This document shows positions 12,714 to 23,851 of a stretch of DNA of 64,000 nucleotides, piece by piece (the first letter of the stretch is position 1; every line of letters begins with the position of its first letter). Location: positions 62,001 through 126,000 of the forward strand of contig JAMDHS010000001.1 in assembly GCA_029717555.1 (NCBI GenBank), read 5' to 3'. A program made the translations under genes and the position numbers. This stretch comes from Peribolospora baueri. Its lineage: Eukaryota; Basidiomycota; Peribolosporomycetes; Peribolosporales; Peribolosporaceae. The notes below the pieces were generated by a model. That model had not been told where the DNA came from. It saw only the letters and a program-made list of their open reading frames with translations, and ran no database searches.

Positions 12714-13912
12714 TCACTGACTCTTGATGGTCTTGTCGACGCCGTCGCCAGCGGATCTCCTCTCAGCGTCCTCCTCTCGATGCTGGAGGTACTTGGCAAA
12801 CGCCCAGCCAGGTCCGTACGTGACAGCGGCGGCAGCGATATTCGCCACCTCTGCCAAGTCGAGTTTCTCTACGGAAACGTGAATGGCGAGGAGGCAGACG
12901 AGGGAGAGGAGGACGCCGAAGTTGTCAAAGAGGATGAGCCAGGCGGCGTCGGTGAGCTTTGTCTTTTCGTATACGAGGCCGTACAAGGTGAGGCTGACGC
13001 CGAGGTAGTGGAGGAGGAGGGAGAAGAGGGCTGTTCTTTCGTAGAGGGAGGCGAGGAAAGCGCGGTCGCGATCGGATTTGGCGGGCGGGGAGGGGGGGAA
13101 GAGAGCAAAGGCAAAGGTGGGAAGGAAGAAGAGGGGGTACACTTGGAAGACGACGTTGGCGGCGTCCCACCAGCGGTGTTGGAGAGGGAGGGCCATGGTG
13201 ACGATCATGGAGAGGCCTCCGAGGCCGGCGCAGGTGCCCGCGACGAGTGTGTACGTCTTGGACGGCGGCGGGAGGGCCTGACGGGGCTGAAGAGGAAGAG
13301 GGAGACGGAGAGACGATGGTGAGGTCGACGAGCGCGGCCGCACTACGTTCACGACACACGGTGCTGACTGACCTGGAGGAGCGTGCCAAGGGCATAGAGA
13401 GGGATCCACACCGTGGGCGTGGCGATGCCAAAGCCGACGAGCTGACCGAGCTGGGCGTCGAAGAAGGCGGTCCAGGGACCGAGAAGGAAAGACCGTCCGG
13501 GCTTGCCGGCCTCGAAGAGCTGGAACAAGAGCAAGGGGCTCATGATGGAGAAGATCAAGGTGGTGAGCTGGGGGGGGGGGGGGTAGAACATGGGACGATG
13601 AGCACCAACCAGCCAATTAACCGTCCACCATCCCACAAACTGAAACTGAACAGAACTACTACTGACCCCGAGGCCAACACGATCAACAAAAAGAAGCCTA
13701 AAGAAGCGAGTGATAAGGCACATGAACGCATTCCACGCCTCCCACTCGCCCAAATCCGTATCTAGCTTGGGGCGCAACGGAGGGGAGCAGGATCGGACGA
13801 TGGGCTGGAGGTCGTTGTTGGGGCCTTCGTAGGCGTGGTTTTTGACTACTAGGCCGAGGGAGATGGAGAGGGCGGAGATTGCGATGAGCTTGAGGATTGT
13901 GGATGCGGGCAT
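12714..13912 (-). CDS. Polytopic membrane protein of unknown family
   Basis: 337 aa in three exons on the minus strand: 13912-13667, 13567-13373, 13286-12714. I do not recognise the family. Hydrophobic stretches suggest about seven to eight membrane helices, starting with an N-terminal one (ILKLIAISALSISLGLVV) that could be a signal anchor, followed by an amphipathic linker with Trp residues (GEWEAWNAFMCLITRFFRLL), then LTTLIFSIMSPLLLFQL, and paired helices in the last exon (LLLHYLGVSLTLYGLVYE; FGVLLSLVCLLAIHV). The C-terminal tail is charged. The 3' splice site of the first intron follows a pure run of 14 cytosines on the coding strand. A solute carrier, a lipid enzyme or a cluster-type membrane cyclase are all possible; no catalytic motif is visible. 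Confidence 0.75.
13570..13583. repeat. G14/C14 homopolymer at a 3' splice site
   Basis: Fourteen consecutive guanines on the plus strand are fourteen cytosines on the coding minus strand, placed directly before the AG acceptor of the first intron of the membrane-protein gene. It serves as the polypyrimidine tract. Confidence 0.85.
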
Positions 13913-14663
13913 GGCTGGCGTGGGTGGGGCAGGACTGGGTTGGCGTGGGTGTGGACGAGGGTATGGTTGTTTTCTAAACGACTGACTGCGGGTCTTCTGG
14001 ACGACTGTCACTTCCATCGACCCATGTTTGTTGAACGCCGCCGACCCGACGACGACGATCTCGCGTGATTGACGAGAAGGCGTCGCGCAAGGAACATCCT
14101 TCCGGCGTCGGGTGGACGGCACGGCCCGCCCGCCCGTCCTCGTCCGTCACAACGCCAACGCCAGTCCGTCGGTCCTCACGACGTCAGTCAGGGCAAGCGT
14201 TCGTTTGGAATGAGGGGCGGGGCCATGCTCTCGACAGACGAGATCGAGAAGGACGCACGCGGAGAAAGGTGGGGCGGATAGATAGCTCCGCCAGGCTTTT
14301 TTATTAGGACAAGACGATGGATGGCGACTGCAGCGACGACGGCGGCGCAGCGGTGCAAGGACGAGCGAAACATGTAGGCAGGACAAGTGGCGAGCGTCTA
14401 CTCATCTCATGAGAAGGGTATGAAGAGAGGAGGATGATCAAGAGAGCGGGAGCAGAGAAAGACGATCGATGACGAGCGGAGGGGGGAAAGAACAGAGGTG
14501 GAGGGGGGGGTTGGTTATGTAGGAAGAGCCTAGGAAACGCGGGGTCATCATCGACAGCAGATCGAACCAGGATGGATGGATGCCCAAGCGGGCGGGTATG
14601 CGGAGAACAAGAGACAAAAAGAAAAAGTCTGCCAAGAGAAAAAGAAAGAAAGACGCCCCCGAC
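13913..14663. other. Intergenic stretch, membrane-protein promoter and TVP38 3' flank
   Basis: Two minus-strand genes flank this 751-bp stretch. It probably carries the promoter of the unknown membrane protein and the 3' untranslated region of the TVP38-like gene. Short frames on both strands are low complexity and not convincing. An A-rich patch (near 14600-14655) is the only compositional feature. Confidence 0.35.
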
Positions 14664-17120
14664 TCAGACAAGCGCTCCGCCAGCCTTCTCTTCATCGGCC
14701 GTCATCTCGTCGGCGCGTGTCCCGAGCCGGTCGTCGGCGAAGAACCGGTGGTGGTGGTGGTGATGGTGGTCTCCAACGCCGACCATCATCATCATAAGCC
14801 GCTTACTTTCCTCCTCGAGCAACATCATCTCTTCCCCATCCCCCTCTCTTTCCCGCTCCATCTCCTCACTCTCGCATTGCTCCTCCTCTTCCTCCATCTC
14901 CAATCGTCCCCCGCCATTGTTCACTAAGTCCTCCGCCTCGGCCCCGCTGGCGCCCGGCTGGAAGCGCCGGCTGAGGAGGACGGGCAAGCCGCTGGCGAGG
15001 CTGAGGAGGACGAGCTTAAAGACCATATCGCGAGACCAGACGCGGTCCACGATGGCCTTCATCCCTCCCCCAACCGCGTCGCCGCCCGACCCATCGCCGC
15101 GGCCGCCGCCACCGATGCCGATACCGATGCCGGCACCCCCTACACCCGAAAAGTCAACGCTGGCAATGTCCTGCAAAATATCGCCAACCTGGCATGTAAC
15201 AAAATTCCAAGGGATCGATCCGATGGCGAGGGTGGCGGCAAAAGGCGGAATGGGCACGCCCAAGACGCCTCCGGCAACGTTCATCACGCCGTAGGGGATG
15301 AGGGGGAAGAGGCGCATAAGAAGAAGATAGGTCCACGTGTTGCGCGTGCCGAGGGAGAGCGAGGTGGGCGTGAGGCCAAAGACGGACGTCCACACGCTTG
15401 CACGCCTGCGCAGGCCGTGATGGCGCGGCTGGACGCGGGTGTAGGTGTCTCCGGTCGCCGCGGCGAGCGACTTGCGGAGGGTGGCGAGAGGTGTTTGGAG
15501 GAGGGGCAGGGTGAGAATGAGGGAGGAGATGGGAGCGCAGAGAAGGTAGGAGAGCGTGCCGCCGACGGCGGTGAGGATGGAGGTGTAAAGGGTGCCGAGG
15601 TAGCTGCCGTACAGCGCTCCGAAGACGACGTTCTGGGCGATGGAAGAAAGCGGTCGGCGGTCGAGTCAGGAACGGCGGACGTCGGCCACGGAGAAGGGGC
15701 CCCTCCACTCACCATGATCAAGCTACCCGGGATGCTGAAAGCCTGCTTCCAAGTAAAGACGAGGGCAGAGACGAGGAGCGTGTGTCTGTACTCGTCCCAC
15801 CCGGCGTGGCTGTAGGTCTTGAGACCGGAGCACATGGCCCTGATCTCCTTTAGACTGAGTGCGCTCAAGTGCGGGGGCAGGTTGAGGGGCAAGGTGCTGA
15901 GGGAATAGAGGACGAGGGCGGTGGAGGAGAGGAAAAGGGCGGCGAGGACGAGGAGACGAGGGAGGTAAGGCAAGAGCGGGGGGAAGGTGAACGCCTTGCG
16001 CAGACGAGACTCGGACCGCGTCGCCAGCCGGGGCGCGGGGCGTCCGGGGACGGGGGAAGGAGTGGCGAGGGAGCGAGAGAAGAGGAAGGGGTCGGGTGTA
16101 GAAGAAGGACTGGGCGAACCGGAGATGGTGAGCGGCGGCGTGGCCGGTGGAGCGACCGTGGTTATCATACCCTGCGGAAGGGTCCGTCCGGCCCAGCGGG
16201 GCTCAGGGTGGTAGAGGCGTAGGCCGTCGTCGAAACCGGAATCTTCGCTGCTGAGCTGGCTCCAGCGCTTCATTCGGTCGTGTCGCCAGGACGAGCGGTC
16301 GTCGTCGCTGGTCTGGTCGTCTCGGAAGCCGACGCCGAGACCGGCGCCGAGCTCGCGCTCGGCGGTAGGGGCGAGTGGGGCGCCATGTGCGGCCCAGCCG
16401 AACGCCTTGCGGACGCCGCCGAAGAAGCCTCTTCTTTGGCCGGTGGTGAAGGCGCCCTGCGAGCTCTGGGCGACCCAATCGCTGCTCTTGTCCTTGATGT
16501 GCACGCGTGAGACGCCTTTGCCTGCGATACTGGATAAGACGGCTCGCAAGGGGTTGCGAAGGAGGGGAGGGGCGCCTTCGAAGCCGAGGGTGGACGGCGG
16601 TGCGGAGATGTGAGGGGGGATGTAGAAGGAGGAAGAGGGCATGGGTGGCGCTTGGGGCAAGAACGGTCGGTCTGCTGGGGTGGTGGAAAAGCGAAGAGTG
16701 AAAGTGAGAGGGTCGGTCGTCTCCAAAGGTCGTGATGGAGCAGCTGAAAGAAGACAAAGCGTGCTAGCTCACCATCAGCACCGACACCGACATGGTCTGG
16801 AAATGCATCGGAAGGGAATGGGAACAAGGCACTGCCGTCGTTGTCGCCATCGGGACGGGTGTGAATGCGAGCGGCATCGACGGACAGGTCCTCCGGGTTT
16901 AGCTGGGAGCGGGTGGGGATGGTACTGAAGACGGGTGTGTCGGGGCCCTGGATGGAGAAGGAGGGAGAGAAGAGAGAAGGGCGGGTGAGGAGTGATGTAG
17001 GACGATGGCGCATCAATGGCGCGGTGGTCGAGGAACACGTCGTGTACCTGAGCGGACATAGGGGGCCCGACGTGGCAGACGACGACGACAATGACATTGA
17101 CGACGACGATGACGACGACG

Positions 17121-17153
<33 letters not shown>

Positions 17154-17536
17154 CTAGGCACGGCCTATGGTCCTCGGGTCCTCCTCGAACGCCGCCGTGG
17201 TCCGTCGGTGCCCAGCTACGATCCGCCGTCATGCGAGAGGAAGAAACGAACGCTCACCTGAGCAGTAAAGCTCTTAGCCCTCGAGCGGGTGGTAGTGATG
17301 CTGGGGAGGGGCCTCTTAGAGGTAGTGGTAGCCTCGACGGCATCGGCGGCGGGGGACGAGTCGACGGAGAGGGACGAAGGGAGCTGGGGACGGTGAGCGG
17401 CTGCGATGGTCGACGTCGACGACGAGGCAGAGGAGGCGGAGAGGGAGCGGGAGGCGGCTGGGGCGACTAGGGAGGTGAGCGGTGGTTGGCGCACATGGGG
17501 CGAGGAGAAGGGGGTGAACGGCGAGGGGGGGGCCAT
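14664..17536 (-). CDS. TVP38/TMEM64 (VTT/DedA) Golgi membrane protein
   Basis: VTT-domain membrane protein related to yeast Tvp38; family members act in Golgi/vesicle traffic and, for the human TMEM41B/VMP1 branch, as lipid scramblases. 817 aa in four exons on the minus strand: 17536-17258, 16947-16773, 16743-15713, 15632-14664. A long disordered N-terminus rich in Ser/Pro/Thr precedes a helix (LLVLAALFLSSTALVLYSL, about residue 400), then the VTT core: KQAFSIPGSLIM, NVVFGALYGSYLGTLYTS, AVGGTLSYLLC, RLFPLIPYGVMNVAGG and IPWNFVTCQVGD, the last two being the signature RxFPxxPxxxxN region. The C-terminus is odd: a Gly-rich loop, a Glu-rich run, a run of Met and a run of seven His. Intron 1 holds a GAC/AAC repeat. 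The N-terminal two exons are inferred from closing phase and are less certain than the core. Confidence 0.85.
17074..17153. repeat. GAC/AAC trinucleotide microsatellite in an intron
   Basis: An imperfect GAC run passes into about eleven AAC units on the plus strand, within the first intron of the TVP38-like gene. On the coding strand it reads as GTT and GTC repeats. Confidence 0.85.
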
Positions 17537-18594
17537 GGTGGGAGTGGTGGCGGAGAGGAAAGAAAGAGGGAGAGCGGTGGAGGGTCGAGTGCGTTAAGGG
17601 GAAGGTCGTGTGCCAGTGGCAGTGTGAGTGTTGTCGGTCGAGATGGCGTAATGAAGAATTAGAAGGCTACCGCCAGCTTAGCTCGGTGGGTGGGATAAAC
17701 TAGGCTAGGAAACTAAGCCAGCAGAGGCACCGGCGGCATCGCAATCGCAAGCACAAGCACAGGCACGGCGGCGGCGGCGCTACGGCTAGCGTGTTGGCTC
17801 GGCAGAGGTCGTCCGTCGGTGCGGTCGGGGGCGAGGGGAGCAGGAAAAAGGAAAAGGAAAGAAAGAGGTAAAAGGTGGGTGGGTTTTAAGGTGGTGGATA
17901 GGGCGACGACGGAGACGCAGTGGAGTGGTCGGTCTATGAGGTTCGACGGCGGCAACGGGGGAGGGAGAAAATCGAACGACGGGCGAGGATGACGACGCGA
18001 TCCCGTCGGCCGACAGCATTCGAACGAGGCCAAGGCGAGACGAAAACGAGACAAACGAGACGAAGACAAGACGGAGTGAAAAATAACGACCGACTGATGA
18101 CCGACTATGAACGACCCGGCCAAGCCGACCTCTACTACGTCCGCTCTCGCAGCCGCAGCCGCAGCAGCCGATCGTCCTCGGCGACGCGTTCCGGCGGGGC
18201 GATCAGATATGGGTCCATACCTGACCACCGACGGCCCGCGCCGCGCCAAGACCCAGAGAGACAGACAGTCGATCAAGAGGATCGCGTTATGTTATGCCCA
18301 ACCCCGACCGACCGACGGCCCGAAACCCATCGCGCCAAGAAATGGTCACTCACTCCCTGTCAGACACACACACGGCCGAGACTGCGGAGGATCGGACAAG
18401 AGTCTCCGTCCAGAGTCCGTTCGGAGTCCGTCGAGCATCGGATCACTCACTCCCTTCTCGCGAGACAGCCACCACACTCCCTCCCTCGCACCCGCACACT
18501 TGGCCAATACGCACACGCGAGCCTGATCGATCATCGATCGGCCACCGGTAGCGGAGACTAACAAAGGGAAAAAAATAAAATGAAAAGTGAAAAA
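17537..18594. other. Gene-free stretch upstream of the TVP38-like gene
   Basis: This 1.06-kb region separates the start of the TVP38-like gene from tRNA-Pro. It holds low-complexity tracts (CGAGAC-like words near 18036-18073 and GCAGCC repeats near 18147-18172) and is probably promoter and long 5' leader. Open frames here lack recognisable protein features. Confidence 0.35.
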
Positions 18595-18698
18595 GGGGAC
18601 TGCTGGGAATCGAACCCAGGACCTCGTCCAAGTGCCAGCCAACCCCAGAGGGAGGCTGAATACCCTAAGAACGCATTATACCACTAAACCACAGTCCC
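18595..18698 (-). tRNA. tRNA-Pro (anticodon AGG) with a 32-nt intron
   Basis: Read on the minus strand: acceptor stem GGGACTG pairs with CAGTCCC, D arm GTTTAGTGGTATAATGC, anticodon stem CGTTC/GGACG with loop TTAGGG..T (anticodon AGG), variable loop AGGTC, and T arm CTGGG-TTCGATT-CCCAG. A 32-nt insert lies after position 37, the canonical intron site, leaving a 72-nt mature tRNA. The D arm is close to that of yeast tRNA-Pro. Confidence 0.9.
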
Positions 18699-19212
18699 AT
18701 TGCTTGTTAGGCTTTGTTCTACTTTCAATATGTACGTTCGCCATGATGTTAGCCGCCTCCCATACTCCCATACGTAGTAGTGAGTGTATCGCTGTTGGAA
18801 AGCGATGGAGCGTATCACGTGATGGACGCCCAGGCTTGGGTCCATGTGGACATCCGCCCCCCCTTCGGCTGTGAGGACCGCCTTGCGGCTGGCGTGGCTG
18901 CCCATGTGGTCGCCCATGTGGTCATCCATGTGGTCATCCATCCCACCCACCTGGTCGCCCACTTCTTCTCGAGTTCATCGTCGGATCAGCCACGCAAGCA
19001 GGTTGCATGTCCCAAACTGCTAAGTTCGCCTGGCACATGTAAAAGCCATTGTACAAACGACTGGAACAGGGTACAATTACACGCACGAACGGATGCGAAA
19101 GTAGAGGGGGATGCAGAGACGAGGACCAAGGAATCCTTGTTCACCACGATGGATGACCATTACGCCACACATCTCCACCGCCACCTCTTCGATGTAACTA
19201 CGCTTGGGCCAC
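18699..19212. other. Intergenic stretch between tRNA-Pro and Ku70
   Basis: Half a kilobase with no convincing gene; it contains a short tandem repeat (18903-18942) and the 3' flank of the Ku70 gene. Confidence 0.35.
18903..18942. repeat. 12-bp tandem repeat
   Basis: About three and a half copies of CATGTGGTCRYC follow each other with one or two mismatches, just downstream of tRNA-Pro's 5' side. In one frame this reads as a His-Val-Val-Ile/Ala repeat, but there is no supporting gene. Confidence 0.7.
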
Positions 19213-21952
19213 CTAGTTGCCGGACGACATCATCTGGTCGAGGTGTTGACTGAGACGTTGGACGAGCTCGGCCTTGCGACCCGTCATGTCCTGCCCGTAG
19301 TGCTTCAGCGCGTTTCTCAACTCTGCGACCGTAAGCTAGAAAGGGAGCAAGAAGCCAAGGACAAGGAGGCGAGTCAGATGACGACCCCTCATACCGCCTT
19401 TTTTCATACGGCCACACCTCACCTTGTTCACCTCGCCATCGTCGTGTAACCTTCTCACTTTCCTGTCCACGCCCGCGTCCCACTCCGTCTCCGGCCTCCG
19501 TTTGTTGCTCGTCGCCCCGCGGGGCGGCTCGGGAGGAGGCGCGAAGCACCGGTGGTCGTCGGTGACCACTTTCTTGAACTCGGACAGAAGCGGGCCGATG
19601 CGCTGGATCGGGGACGACGAGATGAGCAAACCGCGACCCATGACACCGCGAGACAAAAGTCCAATCTCGCCCACCTTGTTGATCCTCTCGCCGTTGCATA
19701 CCGTCACGTCCTCCGCTTCCTCAGGCAGGTCCTCATGGAAGGCGACGGCTTTTAGACATGCATAATGGTGGTTCAAAGTCGGATTCGGGAACTGGTCCGG
19801 GTTGTACGGCTGCTTGTAGGTGTACTTGGAGACGAATCGCGACGCCGCTGAAACCTCTTCTTCCGTCGCTGAGAGAACCCAGCCGAGCTCGATAGTTGGT
19901 GAGTGCCCCTGGTCAATGTCCGACAGGCCACGTCAGCACACTTACCCGTCACCGTCTTGGGCACCACAGGCTCCCGCAGATCGTCCGCGAAAGGGATTTG
20001 GATGAGATGAAAGCCTGGCGGTTTGAGCTGCGCGCCCGTCTCCTCGTCGCGCTCTTCCTCTTGTGGCAGCATGGCGACAAAGACCGGTGCCGAGCTCTTT
20101 CGCGGCACCAGTAGACCCAGGCCGATTTTGTTCTTGCGGGAGCAGGAGTGCAGCAGCGCGGCGAAGGTGCGTGTGGAGCCAGCATAGTCCTTCGAGCGAC
20201 CCACCAAAAGTAAGACGGATTTGAGCACTCGCCCAATTTCACCGGTCCGATCGTACGATCGAAAGTTCACCTGTTCCGACGGGTAGATGAAATACGAGTG
20301 CTTGACGTTGTCCTCGAAACAAAGCTCGCTCTGGTCCTTGAAGCCGAGTAGCTTGAGACCGGGTTCACATCCGAGCGTCTTAAAGCTCCTCATCTCTTCT
20401 GGGTTGAACTTTTTGACGCTACGAAGGTCACCGGTGTTGCCGAAGCGGAATCCTTGCTCAATGTCTTCTTTCCCCAGAACGGCGCCCGTATCCTGCACGT
20501 GTGTGAAAATAACCAAGAAAGTTAGGTGGACAGAGCGCCAGAAAGGGAGCCTGACGTCAACGAACTCTGCCGACGTGCGAGAGCACCCACACTGCACTCG
20601 TAAACTGTTCTAGTGAACACCTCCTTCGTTGTCCTCCCCCCTCGATAGACGTACACCGCGTGCTGCTTCTTCTGTTCCGCCACAAGTCCATACCTGAAAA
20701 GAGAGATTCTCAAATGGTCAAAAGATAAGAGCATGACGGACAAGGACACCGTCTCTAGCACTCGAGCATGAAGACGCCAGAGTCTCACCCTTTGACCCCG
20801 ATGACGAAGCTCTCGCCGAGCCACAGCGGGATGTCAAATGCTGTCCTCTTAGGCGTTTCTCGAACCCTCATCTCCTTCTCCATATCCTCAAACCTCTCGA
20901 AGGCGCTCTTCGGCACATCGGCTGCCGCCTCGTCCTCATCGCCCAGCACGCTCGCCCAAAAGGCACTGTAGTCAAATGGTTTGGAAGGAGAGGAAACGAA
21001 GAAGGGCTCGATCCCCACACCCAGACCAGCCAGGTCGTTGACGCGCGTACGCGTCTTTTTGCGGAGGCTTTCACCGGTGGGAGAGGAAATCGGATGAGGA
21101 TCACTGTCGCCGGTGATGAGGAAGATGCGTTTCGTGCCTGTTCGGCCACTACGTTACGTGGGAAAAAAGGTATGACGACGAGTACGGAAAAATTTAATTC
21201 AAAAAAGCTAGACGAGAATATAACCGCGCCTTGTTTACTCACGCTGTTCTGATGATGGCATTGCATGCGATCATCACATCCACTATGGTGACCTTCTCCG
21301 CGTCCTTACAAGGTCTCAACTCGTCCAACGCTGTCGGGTCCTCCCCGACGGCTTCGAGGAGATTCTTGAGCTTGAGCACGGCCGGCACGTCGACTTGCGT
21401 GACGGGTTGGAAAACGTAAATGTGTTCCTTGGTGCGCACGTCTGGCAGTTGAACGGTCTCCGCCTGTGGGTCGATTTCGAGGGAGGTGTCTCTTTCAGGC
21501 TCGTAACAACAAGCCGACAGCAGGAGAATACCAAAAAGCGCAGATGCGGCACACGCACGGTGTTGTAAAGCATCACCCCGACGAGGTCGCTCGGGCTAGT
21601 AACAATCTTTCGCATCTGCAAGCTCAGGATGGCCTGGAGGGCCATGACGAAGCTGCTCTTCGCCTTACCCCGCTCCTCATCTTGAGACGAAGGAACGGCT
21701 TGCATTGCCGCTTGGGCGTCGATGGCGAAAAGGATGGCGTCCTTGTTGGAGGTAACCTGGAGGGGAGCAGGCACGTCATACGGGATTATGAGTTGGCTCG
21801 CTGACTGGCCCTTGGGCCGCACGCTGACATCCATTCTCTCTCTTGGCTAACAAGCCGCTCTCTCGGCATCCATGAGACCAACTCACATCTCGATCCACGA
21901 GCTCGTCCTCTTCATCCTCGCTGATGTCCTCGTTCCAGCCCTCGTCCGCCAT
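19213..21952 (-). CDS. KU70: Ku70 subunit of the Ku DNA end-binding complex
   Basis: Larger-ring partner of Ku80; binds DNA ends in non-homologous end joining and at telomeres. 724 aa in eight exons on the minus strand: 21952-21887, 21837-21559, 21493-21243, 21148-20789, 20693-20591, 20492-19946, 19868-19423, 19335-19213. The N-terminal acidic start (MADEGWNEDISEDEEDE) precedes the vWA-like domain (KDAILFAIDAQAAM; GTKRIFLITGDSDPHP), the Ku core beta-barrel (VYVYRGG, DLRSVKKFNPEE, LKLLGFKDQSEL, GLGLLVPRKSSAPVFVAMLP, PGFHLIQIPFADDLRE) and a C-terminal SAP domain, LTVAELRNALKHYGQDMTGR then KAELVQRL, in the last exon (about residues 685-720). All eight phases close. It is head-to-head with a DNA polymerase epsilon-type histone-fold gene, 163 bp apart. 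Confidence 0.95.
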
Positions 21953-22115
21953 CGTGACTGGGATGTAACCTATGAGTGGTGGTGTCCTGTTCTGAGTCGT
22001 CGTCGACATCCCGACGGAGTCTTGCTGCGGCACGTTCGATCATGGAGACGCGACGCGGAAATGAAACGCGCTTCTTTTCTCTCTCGCCATCCACACCGCC
22101 GTCTGGACACCGACC

Positions 22116-23601
22116 ATGGCCTCCATAGACAGCCTCCTCTCTGCGCCCACGCCCCGCGACATCGACCAGGGGGCTTCCTCTCCTCAATTGGACACTGACC
22201 AGCAACATCCGACCGCCGACATGATGGACGCGGAGGAAGACCCGTCAGGAGAAGCGCAAGCAACCACGTCTGCTCCCGGCCCCTCGAATGGCTCGGGAAA
22301 GGGCAAGACGAGTGGAGCCAAGGGAAAGGGGAGGGCTTCAACTGGAGGTGGGGTGAAAGAAAGGGGCGTTAGCAGCCTACCAATAGCCAGGGTTCAAAGG
22401 ATCATCAAGGTGTGTGTCCTTCGCGTCCACGTCTGCGCATCGAAACGACTTAAATGCAGACTTGACTTAAACGGACCGTCTCTCATCCGCGGCTGGTGCT
22501 AAAACGACGGCTCCTCTGCACAATCAATCCCCACCGCAGGCTGACAAGGAAGTAGACATGTGCAATAAGGAGGCCGTCTTCCTGATCAGCTGTGCCACGG
22601 TCCGCATACATCTCTCTTTTCTATTCCGCAGGTCGGAGAGGGAGAGCGCTCACGTCATCTCCCTCTTCCCCGCACCCCTTCGTTCTCGCATCTTTGCAGG
22701 AGATTTTTATAAGGCAATTTGCGGACGCCGGGTACGCCAACGCTCGACTTGACAAGCGAAAAGTGGTACAATACCGCGATCTTTGTGCGTCCTCCATTTG
22801 CCGCCGCTTGCTTCGTCATGTGCCAAAGAGGGGTTTGTTTCAGCGAAAGGAGAGACGGAAGCGAGAAGTTAACGTGGAATTGCCCTTATGTTTTCACCGC
22901 TTCCATCCCCATTTGCCTCCCCTTCTCACCTCGTTCTACTCAACGACCACGGCTTCGATCGTGACCAGCCAAAGCGGTCGAACAGACCGAAGAATACGAC
23001 TTTCTCGAAGGTGCGTCTTCTTCCTCCTCTCGTCTTCCGTCTCTTTCCTTCCGCTCTACGCACGCTTTCTTCGCCGCTCGCTCGCTAATCCCCAGACGCG
23101 CACACGCTTCCACTCTTTCAAACTTGCCACTTCGGGGCCACTCCAACAGAAGTCATCCCGAAGACCCGTCCCCTCTCCGAAGCGCTCGCCGAACGCTCTC
23201 GCCGACAAGCCCAGCTGGCGAGCGCCGGTGTAGGAGCGGAGGACGAGTCTGGAGGGACGCGGAAACGCGGCGGCGCAAGCGGGCTCGGAGGACGAGGGGG
23301 GCGTGGGGGAGGGAAGGAGGAGGCGGACGTGGATGAGGGAGTAGGGCGGAACGGCTCTCCGGCCACGAACGGGTCGGGGAAAGAAGTCGGGAGGAAGGCT
23401 GGGGGTGGGCAGAAGAGTACATCCGGTAGTGGGAGAAGTGTGGGCGGTGGGACTGTGGAGGAGGGGGAGATGGCGGGAGAGGAGGAAATGGTAGAGGAGG
23501 AAGGGGATGAGGAAGGGGTGCGAGAGGGCGAGGAAGGGGAGTACGACGATCCTGGCGTGGAGGAGGAAGAGCTGGACGAGGACGCGATGGACGTGAGTTA
23601 G
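22116..23601 (+). CDS. Histone-fold protein, DPB3/POLE4-like (DNA polymerase epsilon accessory subunit)
   Basis: 310 aa in five exons: 22116-22409, 22540-22599, 22700-22784, 22969-23010, 23150-23601. After a disordered N-terminus comes a CBF/NF-Y-type histone fold (about residues 90-165): SLPIARVQRIIKADKEVDM, CNKEAVFLISCATEIFIRQF, then LDKRKVVQYRDLSKAVEQTE and YDFLEEVIPKT, recovered only by splicing a 42-nt exon. The KRK..QYRDL..AVE...FLE pattern is closest to POLE4/Dpb3, which stabilises DNA polymerase epsilon; CHRAC-type or NF-YC proteins are alternatives. The C-terminal half is a Gly-rich then strongly acidic tail (Glu/Asp), common in histone-fold chaperone-like subunits. Divergent from Ku70. 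Confidence 0.85.
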
Positions 23602-23804
23602 ACCCGTTGAGCCAAAGCCGGTTGGTCCTCATCTGTCCGAACGATCCGCTCGTGTAGGGAATGAAGAGGACGGAGGCGTTCGTCGCCATCGGCGAGCTCC
23701 TCGAGCGTCGTGTGCCGCGCCGTCAGGGTGAGGGGTCTTAATGAGAGCGTGTTCTATTCGCGTCACGGACGCGGACGAGCCGGAGGCTTGGGGGTGAGTC
23801 CAAC

Positions 23805-23851
<47 letters not shown>

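Noticed and set aside
23594-23760. Further exon of the DPB3-like gene after 23601
   Set aside because: A GT-AG join into 23659 is possible, but the acidic tail already ends at a stop and the extra peptide has no support.
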